NCBI RefSeq assembly: GCF_030345705.1
Contig: NZ_JAUASW010000002.1
Location: 806,001 to 870,000, forward strand
Length of the DNA: 64,000 bases
Source: Pelomonas sp. SE-A7
GTDB lineage: Bacteria > Pseudomonadota > Gammaproteobacteria > Burkholderiales > Burkholderiaceae_C
Direction of reading: 5' to 3'
Below the pieces are notes generated by a model that was given only the letters and a program-made list of their open reading frames with translations, was not told the origin of the DNA and ran no database searches. A program made the position numbers and the translations under genes. Positions 23,972-33,200 of the stretch are shown here, piece by piece; positions within the stretch are counted from its first letter, which is position 1; each line of letters starts with the position of its first letter.

Positions 23972-24535
23972 TCAGGCCTTGGCCGGCGTGGCTTCGTCGT
24001 CGTCCAGGCCCTCGACGTGGCCGTGGTCATGGTGGGGCAGCTCGCCGGTCTTCATGAAGCCCCAGGCCACCTGCAGGAAGCGGAAGCTCATCAGCGAGGA
24101 GCCCAGCGGCACGCAGAGGTAGACCCACCACATCGGCACCTCCAGGTCGGCCGAGGTCTGCTCGGTCTGCGACATGTGCCAGACGAAGTTGGCGCCCATG
24201 GCCGCCACCGTGCCGGTGAACAGCGCGCCAGCCAGCAGGCCGACCAGAACCAGGCCCTTGTGAGCCGGCCCCTTGAGCTTGCGCAATATCACGTCCACGC
24301 CCACGTGGATGCCGGTGCGCACGCCGTAGGCGGCGCCGAACTTGGCCATCCAGACGAACATGAAGATGCACAGCTCCTGCGCCCAGCTCATGTTGAGCTG
24401 GACCGTGTAGTCCTGGATGTAGGGCACGCCGGACAGGTAGCGGTGCACCACGGCGGCGAAGATCACCAGCGTGGCGCCCCCGATCAGGAAGGCGATCAGC
24501 CATTCCTCGAGGTGGTTGAGGATGCGGTTGAGCAT
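23972..24535 (-). CDS. dctQ: TRAP transporter small permease (DctQ)
   Basis: 187 residues from the ATG at 24535. Four membrane helices with the usual DctQ features: LEEWLIAFLIGGATLVIFAA, SWAQELCIFMFVWMAKFGAA and the GIHVGVDVI motif. C-terminal tail rich in His/Asp (HHDHGHVEGLDDDE). It follows dctP after a 153-base gap filled with palindromes and precedes dctM by 13 bases. Confidence 0.93.
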   Translation of the reverse strand: MLNRILNHLEEWLIAFLIGGATLVIFAAVVHRYLSGVPYIQDYTVQLNMSWAQELCIFMFVWMAKFGAAYGVRTGIHVGVDVILRKLKGPAHKGLVLVGLLAGALFTGTVAAMGANFVWHMSQTEQTSADLEVPMWWVYLCVPLGSSLMSFRFLQVAWGFMKTGELPHHDHGHVEGLDDDEATPAKA

Positions 24536-24580
24536 GCCAGAGCTCCGGTTGAAGTAGCAGGTTCTAGCCAAGAGACGGCC

Positions 24581-24664
24581 GCCCCTTGAGGGGGCGTTGC
24601 CCGGACACGGACAGTCCTGAGGACTGTTCGTGCCTGGCAACGGCCAAGGCCTCCGGCCTTGGCC
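24581..24664. repeat. Cluster of palindromes between dctP and dctQ
   Basis: Three inverted repeats in the 153-base gap: a short CGCCCC...GGGGCG hairpin (about 24581-24596); a long nested one, CGTTGCC (24595-24601) with GGCAACG (24636-24642) enclosing CACG/CGTG and ACAGTCCTGAGGACTGT; and GGCCAAGGCC (24642-24651), loop TCC, GGCCTTGGCC (24655-24664). No T-run. The rest of the gap has no gene. Likely mRNA processing or stabilising hairpins, or a repeat family. Confidence 0.75.
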
Positions 24665-24688
24665 GGCGCAGCCGGTACGGGGGTGGGC

Positions 24689-25708
24689 TTATTTCGGGAC
24701 GACGAAGCCGGCGGCCTTGTAGGTGTCGACGATCATCTGCTTGCCGACGCGCGACTCCATGTCCTTGTGCACCGGCACCAGGGCCTTCTTCCACTCGTTG
24801 ATCTCGACCGCGGTGGGCGTGTAGATCGTGGTCTTGCCGGCGGCCTTGATCTTGTCCAGCGCGGTCGCGTTCTCGGTGGCGGCGATGGCGTTGGCATAGG
24901 TCGTGGCATCACGCATCGCGCCCTCGAGCTGGCTGCGCAGCTCGGCCGGCAGGCCGTCCCAGAACTTCTTGTTGACCACCACGGCATAGGCCAGGTGACC
25001 ATGGCCGGACAGGGTCATGTTCTTCTGCACCTCGAAGACCTTCTGGGTGTAGATGTTGGAGGGCGTGCTCTCGGTGCCGTCCACCACGCCGGTCTGCAGG
25101 GCCTGGTAGAGCTCGCTGAAGGCCATGACCTGCGGAATCGCGCCCAGGGCCCGCATCTGGGCGTCCAGCACCTTGCTGGACTGGATGCGCATCTTCATGC
25201 CCTTGAAGTCGGCCACGCTCTTCAGCGGCTTGTTGGCCGTCATGTGGGTGGCGCCGTTGTCCCAGTAGGCCAGGCCGGTGATGCCCTTGCTCTCCAGCTT
25301 CTTGAACAGACCGGCACCGACCGGCCCGTCGGTCACGGCGCGGAAGGCCTCGGTGTCCTTGAAGATGAAGGGCAGGTCGAAGACCTCGTACTCCTTGACG
25401 CCCAGCGGGCCGAACTTGGACAGCGAGGGCGCCAGCATCTGCACCGAGCCCAGCTGCAGGGCCTCCAGCTCTTCCTTGTCCTTGTAGAGCTGGCTGTTCG
25501 GGTAGACCTCGATCTTGACCCGGCCGCCGGTGCGCTGCTCGGCCAGCTCCTTGAAGCGCAGCGCGCCCTTGCCCTTGGGCGTGTCAGGGGCCACCACATG
25601 GCTGAACTTGATCACGATGGGCGCCTGGGCCTGGGCACCGATGCTGGCGAATCCCAGCAGGGCGACGGCGGCGAGGGCCAGGGAACGGCGGGCAAAGGAA
25701 TGAGCCAT
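24689..25708 (-). CDS. dctP: TRAP transporter substrate-binding protein (DctP family)
   Basis: 339 residues with a signal peptide (MAHSFARRSLALAAVALLGF, cleavage near AQA at about 28). DctP fold: IVIKFSHVVAPDTPKGKGAL, KIEVYPNSQLYKDKEELEAL, the FKGMKMRIQSSKVLDAQM segment carrying the conserved Arg that binds a substrate carboxylate, and VDGTESTPSNIYTQK. Periplasmic receptor for the DctQM permease. First gene of the operon, divergent from dctS across a 152-base promoter region. The closest pattern is to C4-dicarboxylate (malate/succinate/fumarate) binders. Confidence 0.95.
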   Translation of the reverse strand: MAHSFARRSLALAAVALLGFASIGAQAQAPIVIKFSHVVAPDTPKGKGALRFKELAEQRTGGRVKIEVYPNSQLYKDKEELEALQLGSVQMLAPSLSKFGPLGVKEYEVFDLPFIFKDTEAFRAVTDGPVGAGLFKKLESKGITGLAYWDNGATHMTANKPLKSVADFKGMKMRIQSSKVLDAQMRALGAIPQVMAFSELYQALQTGVVDGTESTPSNIYTQKVFEVQKNMTLSGHGHLAYAVVVNKKFWDGLPAELRSQLEGAMRDATTYANAIAATENATALDKIKAAGKTTIYTPTAVEINEWKKALVPVHKDMESRVGKQMIVDTYKAAGFVVPK

Positions 25709-25793
25709 GGTCTTGTCTCCTTGTTGCGCGGCCGCTGTGAAGGTTGGGCCACTCTGGCGGCGATTGTGCGAAGCCGGCCGCGGTGGCGGTAGT

Positions 25794-25807
25794 TGTGGAC
25801 ATCCACA
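25794..25807. promoter_or_regulatory. Candidate DctR operator in the dctP-dctS divergent promoter region
   Basis: TGTGGA (25794-25799), CA, TCCACA (25802-25807): an inverted repeat with 6-bp arms, 86 bases before dctP and 54 bases before dctS. FixJ/NarL-type regulators bind short inverted repeats, and dctR is in this cluster. Position and symmetry are the only evidence. Confidence 0.4.
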
Positions 25808-25860
25808 TTTGCGGGTCCGCCGCCTGCCCGGCCCGGGACGGGGCCCGTAGACTTTCCGCC

Positions 25861-27810
25861 ATGCAGGCCCGGCCCCATCCCGACGATGCCCACCCCCGCC
25901 GCGGCGGCTGGCGGCCGCTGCTGTGGACGCTGCCGCTGCTGCTTTCGCTGGTCTTCGTGGCCGGCGTGCTCGCCTGGGTGCGGGCCAATGAGCTGGCCGA
26001 GCGCGAGCTGGAACGCCAGACCCTGATCACCGACGCGCTCTCGACCGAGGCCCAGCTGCGCAACCGCATCGCCGAGGAATCCGCGTTGCTGCGCCGCCTG
26101 GCCGCCGGCCTGGCGGGCCAGCCGGCCGGTGCCGAGGCGCTGGCGGCCCGGCCCGAGGTCAATGCCGGCCTGCGCCGGCTCTGGCTGACGGTCACCTGGC
26201 TGGACACCCGCAACCGCCAGATCGCCCAGCTGCCGCCGCAGGGCAGCCCGGCCGGCGATGGTCTGACCCTGCACCTGGTCGAGCCGGTCGGTCCCGAGGG
26301 CCGCGACGGCAAGCTGGTGGTCCGCTACGACCCCTCGCTGCTGCTCAAGAACGGCGTGCCGTGGTGGCTGTCGCGCAAGTACGAGGTGCAGATGATCGAC
26401 AGCGCCGACCTCCTGATCGCCAGCACCAGCGAAAGCCGCAATGCCGTGGCGAGCGGCCCCAGCTACCGGGTCTCGCTGACCGGCCCGCTGCGCACCGGCC
26501 CGCTGGCCGAGGCCGCGCTCAGCGATGCCGCCCTGGTGCTGACGCTGCGTGAGGCCCAGCCCACGGCGCTGAAGCCGCTGGCCCTGGTGCTGATCGCCGG
26601 CTTCCTGCCGCTGTCCATCGTGGCGAGCTGGCTGCTGCGCCGCCAGATGCGCCAGGTGATGAAGGCCGAGGCCGCCTGGCGCACCGAGGCCGCCTGGCGC
26701 CAGGCGATGGAGGACTCGGCCCTGGTGGGCCTGCGGGCCCGCGATGCCGAGGGCGTGCTTCTGTATGTCAATCGCACTTTCTGCGAGCTGGTCGGCTGGC
26801 CGGCCGAGCAGCTGCTGGGCCTCAAGCCGCCCATGCCCTACTGGCCACCCGATGCCATCGACGAAGTCACGCAGCGCAACCGCCGCACGCTGGCCGGCGA
26901 GGCGCCGCGCGAAGGCTATGAAGCGCGCTGGCGCCACCGCGACGGCCATGCCATCGAGGTGCTGGTGTTCGAGTCGCCGCTGGTCGATGCCGCCGGCCGG
27001 CAGATCGGCTGGATGGGCTCCATCCTCGACATCACCGAACGCAAGCGCCTGGAAGAACGCGAACGCCGCCAGGTCGAGACCCTGGCCCACAACGCGCGCC
27101 TGACCATGCTTGGCGAGGTGGCCTCCACCCTGGCCCATGAGCTGAACCAGCCCCTGACCGCGATCTCCAGCTACAACGCCGGCGTGCTCAATTCGCTGGA
27201 GCGCCAGGGTGGCACCGACCCCGTGGTGCTCGGCGCCTTGCAGCGCCTGGGCCAGCAGGCCGCCCAGGCCGGCCGCGTGGTGCAGCGCATCCGCGAATTC
27301 CTGACCCGGCGCGAACCGCAGCGCGAGCCCTGCGAGCTGGGCGGCGTGATCGCCGATGCCGTCGCCTTGCTCGGCAAGGAGCTGGCGCGCTCGCGCATCC
27401 AGCTGAGCCTGCAGCTGGCGCCCGATCTGCCCGAGGTGGTGGCCGATGCGGTGCTGGTGGAACAGGTGGTGATCAACCTGGTCCGCAATGCCGCCGACGC
27501 GTTGGCCGGCCATCCGGAGCCGCGCCGCATCGAGGTCGCTGCGCGCGTGGCCGGCGAGCGCTTCGTCCGCATCGACGTGAGCGACAACGGCCCCGGCCTG
27601 CAGGGCCTGACGGCCGAGCAGCTGTGCGCGCCCTTCTATTCGACCAAGCGCGAAGGCATGGGCATGGGCCTGGCGATCTGCCGCTCCATCGTCGAGGCCC
27701 ACCAGGGCCTGCTGGATGCCGGCGAGGCCAGCGGCGGCGGCGCGCGCTTCTCGTTCAGTCTGCCGCTGGCCACCGAAGACAGCCAGGAGGAGGCGCTGCA
27801 GGATGTCTGA
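25861..27810 (+). CDS. dctS: Sensor histidine kinase, DctS-like
   Basis: 649 residues. TM1 at about 20-40, a periplasmic sensor of about 190 residues, TM2 at about 240-260, a PAS domain (about 285-395, ending GWMGSILDITERKRL), then HisKA with His426 in STLAHELNQPLTAISSYNAG and a HATPase_c domain (N-box VVINLVRNAADALAG, DNGPGLQG, MGMGLAICRSIVEAH). HELNQPL is typical of the DctS/FixL/TodS class. It likely senses the dicarboxylate and phosphorylates the overlapping regulator. Divergent from dctP; the stop codon overlaps the next gene by 8 bases. Confidence 0.93.
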   Translation: MQARPHPDDAHPRRGGWRPLLWTLPLLLSLVFVAGVLAWVRANELAERELERQTLITDALSTEAQLRNRIAEESALLRRLAAGLAGQPAGAEALAARPEVNAGLRRLWLTVTWLDTRNRQIAQLPPQGSPAGDGLTLHLVEPVGPEGRDGKLVVRYDPSLLLKNGVPWWLSRKYEVQMIDSADLLIASTSESRNAVASGPSYRVSLTGPLRTGPLAEAALSDAALVLTLREAQPTALKPLALVLIAGFLPLSIVASWLLRRQMRQVMKAEAAWRTEAAWRQAMEDSALVGLRARDAEGVLLYVNRTFCELVGWPAEQLLGLKPPMPYWPPDAIDEVTQRNRRTLAGEAPREGYEARWRHRDGHAIEVLVFESPLVDAAGRQIGWMGSILDITERKRLEERERRQVETLAHNARLTMLGEVASTLAHELNQPLTAISSYNAGVLNSLERQGGTDPVVLGALQRLGQQAAQAGRVVQRIREFLTRREPQREPCELGGVIADAVALLGKELARSRIQLSLQLAPDLPEVVADAVLVEQVVINLVRNAADALAGHPEPRRIEVAARVAGERFVRIDVSDNGPGLQGLTAEQLCAPFYSTKREGMGMGLAICRSIVEAHQGLLDAGEASGGGARFSFSLPLATEDSQEEALQDV

Positions 27811-28405
27811 TGTCTGGCTGGTCGACGACGACCCGAACGTGCGCGATGCGCTGGCCTTTCTGCTGGGCTCGCGCGGCCTGCAGGTGCGGCCCTATGAGAG
27901 CGGCGCAGCGGTGCTGGCGGCGCTCGATGCCTTGCAGCGGCCGCCGCGTGGCGTCTTCCTGCTCGACGTGCGCATGGAAGGCATGAACGGCATGCGCCTG
28001 CATGACGAGCTGCTGGCGCGCTCGATCAGCAACCCGGTGCTGTTCCTGACCGGCCATGGCGACATTCCCATGGTGGTCGATGCGCTGAAGAAGGGCGCCT
28101 TCGATTTCCTCGAGAAGCCCTACAGCGACAACGCGCTGGCCGACCGCATTGCCCAGGCGCTGGCGGTCGATGCCGCGACCCAGGCCGACAACGCGGTGTC
28201 GGCCGAGCGTGAGGCCCGGCTGGCCAGCCTGACCGAACGCGAGCGCGAGGTGATGCAGCGCGTGGCGGCCGGCAAGCTCAACAAGGTGATCGCCGACGAG
28301 CTGCATGTCTCGGTGCGCACGGTCGAGGTCCATCGCGCGCGGGTGTTCGCCAAGCTAGGCGTGCGCTCGGCCGCCGAGGTGGCGACGCTGCTGGCCCAGG
28401 CCTAG
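27803..28405 (+). CDS. dctR: FixJ/NarL-type response regulator, DctR-like
   Basis: 200 residues. Receiver domain with acidic pocket VDDD (7-10), phospho-acceptor Asp55 (FLLDVRMEG) and Lys in FLEKPYS. C-terminal LuxR-type helix-turn-helix (about 140-198: LTEREREVMQRVAAGKLNK, then VSVRTVEVHRARVFAKLGV). Its ATG lies inside the last codons of dctS, so translation is coupled. Predicted to activate the TRAP operon that diverges from dctS. Ends 4 bases into the convergent amidase gene. Confidence 0.93.
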   Translation: MSDVWLVDDDPNVRDALAFLLGSRGLQVRPYESGAAVLAALDALQRPPRGVFLLDVRMEGMNGMRLHDELLARSISNPVLFLTGHGDIPMVVDALKKGAFDFLEKPYSDNALADRIAQALAVDAATQADNAVSAEREARLASLTEREREVMQRVAAGKLNKVIADELHVSVRTVEVHRARVFAKLGVRSAAEVATLLAQA

Positions 28406-29988
28406 CCGGCGTCCTTCAGGAAGCGCGGGGCACGGTAGTGCCGGCTCGCCTGCTCGTAGGCATGGGCCAGGCCCAGCAGCTTCGCCTCCTGCCAGGCCAG
28501 CGTACCGAGCGACAAGCCCACCGGCATGCCCGACACCTGGCCCATGGGCACGGTGATGTGGGGATAGCCGGCCACGGCAAACGGCCCGGTGAGCGTGGAG
28601 CCGCCGCCGTAGTCGCCCAGCAGATGGTCGATGCGGCAGGCCGGATCGCCGGTCGGCGAGACCACGGCATCCAGCCGGTGCTCGGCGAACAGCGCATCCA
28701 GGCCCTCGGTGCGCGCATAGCGCTGGTTGGTCGCCAGCGCCTCGCGGTACTCGGCGCTCTGCAGGTCGCCCTTGGACTGGGCCGTGAGGAACAGCTCCTG
28801 GGCGAAATACGGCATGGCCCGGTCGGCATGCTGCTGGTTCCAGGCGATCAGCTCGGCCAGGTCCCTGAACGGTGCGTCGGGCTGGAATTCGGCCAGGTAG
28901 CGCGGCAGGCCGTCCTTGAATTCATGGTGCAGGCAGATGCCCTCGGTCTCCAGGTACTTGGCCCGGTTGGGAATCTGCAGGCCCTCGACCAGCTCGGCGC
29001 CCTGCTCGCGCAGCACCTGGAGCGCAGCCTCGAACAGCACGCCCACCTGCGGCAGCGGTGGGCGGGCATTGCGCACCACGCCGATGCGGGCGCCCTTCAG
29101 TGCATCGGTCCGCAGCGCGGCCCGGTAGTCGGGTAGCTCAGGGGCGGCGGCCGTCGCGGCATCGCGCGCATCGCGGCCCGCCAAGGCCTGCAGCAGCAGG
29201 GCCGCATCGGCCACCGAACGGGCCATGGGGCCTGGCGTGTCCTGCGAGGCGGCGATGGGAATCACGCCATCGCGGCTGACCAGGCCCAAGGTGGGCTTGA
29301 GGCCGACGATGCCGCAACGGTTGGCCGGCGAGACGATGGAGCCGTCGGTCTCGGTGCCCACGGCGAAGACGCACAAGCCGGCGGCCACGGCCGCGCCGGA
29401 GCCCGAGCTGGAGCCGCTGGGGCTGCGGGTCAGGGCATGCGGATTGAGGGTCTGGCCGCCGCGGCTGCTCCAGCCGCTGCTGGAGCGGGTCGAGCGGAAG
29501 TTCGCCCATTCGCTGAGGTTGGTCTTGCCCAGGATCACGGCCCCGGCCTCGCGCAGCCGCTGGACCAGGTAGGCATCGCGCCGGGCCTTGAGGCCGGCCA
29601 GCGCCAGCGAACCGGCGCTGGTGCACATCTTGTCGCCGGTGGCGATGTTGTCCTTCAGCAGCACCGGCAGGCCGTGCAGCGGGCCGCGCAAGCGACCCTT
29701 GCGGCGCTCGGCATCGAGCTGCCGGGCCTGGGCCAAGGCCTCGGGGTTCAGCTCGATCACCGAAGCCAGGCGCGGGCCGCGCCTGTCGATCTCCTGGATG
29801 CGGCGCAGGAATTGGCGGGTCAGCTTCTCGGCGCTGGTCTTGCCGGCCTGCATCTGCGCCAGCAGGGTGGCTGCATCGGCGAGATCGGCGCCGGCGACAC
29901 TGGCAACCGGAGCAGCCACCGCGCCGCCAGCAGCGACCAAGGGCAGCGAGCCAGCCAGAAAGCCGCGGCGGTTCAGGGCATTCGACAT
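28402..29988 (-). CDS. Amidase-signature hydrolase, Tat-exported
   Basis: 528 residues. Twin-arginine signal at the N-terminus (NRRGFLAGSLPLVAAGGAVA). Amidase-signature Ser-cisSer-Lys triad region: LLKDNIATGD (Lys), SPSGSSSGSGAAVAAGLC (cis-Ser) and ETDGSIVSPANRCGIVGLKP (nucleophile Ser). Length is normal for amidase-signature proteins. The natural substrate is unknown. An exported amidase next to a TRAP transporter could feed it with acids, but this is only a context guess. Converges on dctR with a 4-base overlap and diverges from icmF. Confidence 0.9.
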   Translation of the reverse strand: MSNALNRRGFLAGSLPLVAAGGAVAAPVASVAGADLADAATLLAQMQAGKTSAEKLTRQFLRRIQEIDRRGPRLASVIELNPEALAQARQLDAERRKGRLRGPLHGLPVLLKDNIATGDKMCTSAGSLALAGLKARRDAYLVQRLREAGAVILGKTNLSEWANFRSTRSSSGWSSRGGQTLNPHALTRSPSGSSSGSGAAVAAGLCVFAVGTETDGSIVSPANRCGIVGLKPTLGLVSRDGVIPIAASQDTPGPMARSVADAALLLQALAGRDARDAATAAAPELPDYRAALRTDALKGARIGVVRNARPPLPQVGVLFEAALQVLREQGAELVEGLQIPNRAKYLETEGICLHHEFKDGLPRYLAEFQPDAPFRDLAELIAWNQQHADRAMPYFAQELFLTAQSKGDLQSAEYREALATNQRYARTEGLDALFAEHRLDAVVSPTGDPACRIDHLLGDYGGGSTLTGPFAVAGYPHITVPMGQVSGMPVGLSLGTLAWQEAKLLGLAHAYEQASRHYRAPRFLKDAG

Positions 29989-30114
29989 GGGAACCTTTCG
30001 ACCGCCGGAAGCGGCAGCCCACCATCATCAGCCAGCCTCGGCCCCCGCCTGGCTGAGGACAAACCCAGCCGGTCCCACCCCAGGGGCGCCTGGCGCCCAG
30101 GGGCCGACACGAGC

Positions 30115-30134
30115 TGACGTTTACGTAAACGTCA
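30115..30134. promoter_or_regulatory. Perfect 20-bp palindromic operator upstream of icmF
   Basis: TGACGTTTACGTAAACGTCA reads the same on both strands. It overlaps the -35 region of a candidate icmF promoter and lies 75 bases before icmF and 127 bases before the divergent amidase. Sites of this ACGTnnACGT character are associated with MerR-family regulators of branched-chain acyl-CoA catabolism (LiuR type), as far as I recall. No such regulator gene is in the window. Confidence 0.75.
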
Positions 30135-30148
30135 ACCAAACCTAGAAT
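30120..30148 (+). promoter_or_regulatory. Candidate icmF promoter
   Basis: TTTACG (30120-30125) as -35 and TAGAAT (30143-30148) as -10 with 17-base spacing. The -35 lies inside the 20-bp palindrome, a placement suited to repression, or to MerR-type twisting of the spacer. Confidence 0.45.
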
Positions 30149-30208
30149 CGCCGCTCCTTTGCTGCTAGAACCAGGACGCCGCCCCGCGCGCGCCCACCGG
30201 AGACGCCC

Positions 30209-33200
30209 ATGACCGACCTGTCCGCCGAATACAAGGCGCTCGCCGAGTACCGCCCCACGAACAAGGTCCGTTTCGTGACCGCCGCCAGCCTGTTCGACGG
30301 CCATGACGCGGCCATCAACATCATGCGGCGCATCCTGCAGAGCATGGGCGCCGAGGTGATCCACCTGGGCCACAACCGCTCGGTCGACGAGGTGGTGACC
30401 GCCGCACTGCAGGAAGATGCGCAAGGCATCGCGATCTCGTCCTACCAGGGTGGCCACGTCGAATACTTCAAGTACATGGTCGAGCTCCTGAAGGCGCGCG
30501 GCGGCGACAAGATCCAGGTCTTCGGCGGCGGCGGCGGCGTGATCGTGCCGGCCGAGATCCGCGACCTCGCGGACCACGGCGTGCGCATCTTCAGCCCCGA
30601 GGACGGCCAGCGCATGGGCCTGGCCGGCATGATCGGCGAGATGGTGATGAAGTCCGACCAGGACTTCACGGCCGATGCGCCCAAGGCGCTGGCAGCCATC
30701 CAGGGCCACGGCGAAGCCGCCTGGCGCGCCCTGGCCCAATTGATTACCGCCTTGGAAAACGGCAAGGCCGATGCCGGCGTCGTGTCGGCTCTGCAGACCG
30801 CCGCCAAGGATCTCAAGACCCCGGTGCTCGGCATCACCGGCACCGGCGGCGCCGGCAAGTCCAGCCTGACCGACGAGCTGATACGCCGGCTGCGCCTGGA
30901 CCAGGACGACGCGCTGCGCGTCGCCGTCATCTCCATCGACCCCTCGCGCCGCAAGAGCGGTGGCGCCTTGCTGGGTGACCGCATCCGCATGAACGCGATA
31001 TCGCCCTGGAGCCAGGGTGCCCGCGTCTACATGCGCTCGCTGGCGACCCGGGATTTCGGGTCCGAAATTTCCGCCGCCCTGCCCGACGTGATCGCCGCCG
31101 CCAAGGTGGCCGGCTTCGACCTGGTCATCGTCGAGACCTCGGGCATTGGCCAAGGCGATGCCGCCATCGTCCCGCATGTGGACGTGCCCATGTACGTGAT
31201 GACGCCCGAGTTCGGCGCCGCCAGCCAGCTCGAGAAGATCGACATGCTGGACTTCGCCGAGTTCGTGGCGATCAACAAGTTCGACCGCAAGGGCGCAGCC
31301 GATGCGCTGCGCGATGTGGCCAAGCAGGTCCAGCGCAACAAGGAAGCCTGGACCCAGAAGCCGGACCAGATGCCGGTCTTCGGCACCATGGCCAGCCGCT
31401 TCAACGACGACGGCGTCACCGCCCTGTACCAGGCCCTGAAGCCGCGCCTGGCCGCGCTGGGCCTGAAGCTGGCCGAAGGCCGCCTGCCCATCGCCGCCAC
31501 GCGCCACAGCACCCACCAGACCCCCATCGTGCCGCCGGCCCGCGTGCGCTACCTGGCCGAGATCTCGGACTCGGTGCGCTCGTACAAGAAGCGCGCCCGC
31601 GGCCAGGCCCAGCTGGCGCGCGAGATCCAGCAGCTCAACGCCGGCGCCCGCATGCTGCTCGAGGACAACCCGGACAAGCACAACGCCCGCAATGCCCTGA
31701 TAGCGCTGGCCGACCAGCGCGCCAGTCGCCTCGACGCCGATGCGCGCCAGCTGCTGAACCAGTGGCCCGACATGCAGAAGGCCTATGCCGGCGACGAGTA
31801 CGTGGTGAAGATCCGCGACAAGGAGATCCGCACCGCCCTGGTCTCGACCAGCCTCTCGGGCACCAAGATCAAGAAGGTGGTGCTGCCCGGCTATGAGGAC
31901 AACGGCGAGCTGCTGAAGTGGCTGATGCTGGAGAACGTGCCCGGCTCCTTCCCGTTCACGGCCGGCGTGTTCGCCTTCAAGCGCGAGGGCGAGGACCCGA
32001 CCCGCATGTTTGCCGGCGAAGGCGATGCCTTCCGCACCAACCGCCGCTTCAAGCTCGTGTCCGAAGGCATGCCAGCCAAGCGGCTGTCCACAGCCTTCGA
32101 CTCGGTCACGCTGTACGGCGCCGACCCGGCACCGCGGCCCGACATCTACGGCAAGGTCGGCAACTCCGGCGTCAGCATCGCGACGCTGGACGACATGAAG
32201 GTGCTGTACGACGGCTTCGACCTCTGCAACCCGACGACCTCGGTGTCGATGACGATCAACGGTCCGGCGCCGACCATCCTGGCCATGTTCATGAACACGG
32301 CCATAGACCAGAACCTGGCCAGGTTCCGCGCCGACAACCAGCGCGAACCCACCGCCGACGAAGCCGCCAAGATCAAGGACTGGGTGCTGGCCAATGTGCG
32401 CGGCACGGTACAGGCCGACATCCTGAAGGAAGACCAGGGCCAGAACACCTGCATCTTCTCGACCGAGTTCAGCCTCAAGGTGATGGGCGACATCGCCGAG
32501 TTCTTCGTGCACCACAACGTGCGCAACTTCTACTCGGTGTCGATCAGCGGCTATCACATCGCCGAGGCCGGCGCGAACCCGATCTCGCAGCTGGCGCTGA
32601 CGCTTTCGAATGGCTTCACCTTTGTCGAGGCCTATCTGGCCCGCGGCATGCACATCGACGACTTCGCGCCCAATCTGTCGTTCTTCTTCAGCAACGGCAT
32701 GGACCCGGAGTACACGGTGCTAGGCCGCGTGGCACGCCGCATCTGGGCGGTGGCGATGCGCGACCGCTATGGCGCCAACGAGCGCAGCCAGAAGCTGAAG
32801 TACCACATCCAGACCTCGGGCCGCTCGCTGCATGCGCAGGAGATCGCCTTCAACGACATCCGCACCACGCTGCAGGCGCTGATCGCGATCTACGACAACT
32901 GCAACTCGCTGCACACCAACGCCTACGACGAGGCGATCACCACGCCGACCGAAGAGTCGGTGCGCCGCGCGATGGCGATCCAGCTGATCATCAACCGCGA
33001 GTGGGGCCTGGCCAAGAACGAGAACCCCTCGCAGGGCGCCTTCATCATCGAGGAGCTGACCGAGCTGGTCGAAGAAATGGTGCTGGCCGAGTTCGAGAAG
33101 ATCGCCGAGCGTGGCGGCGTGCTGGGCGCTATGGAGACCGGCTACCAGCGCAGCAAGATCCAGGAAGAGTCGCTGCACTACGAGATGCTCAAGCACACCG

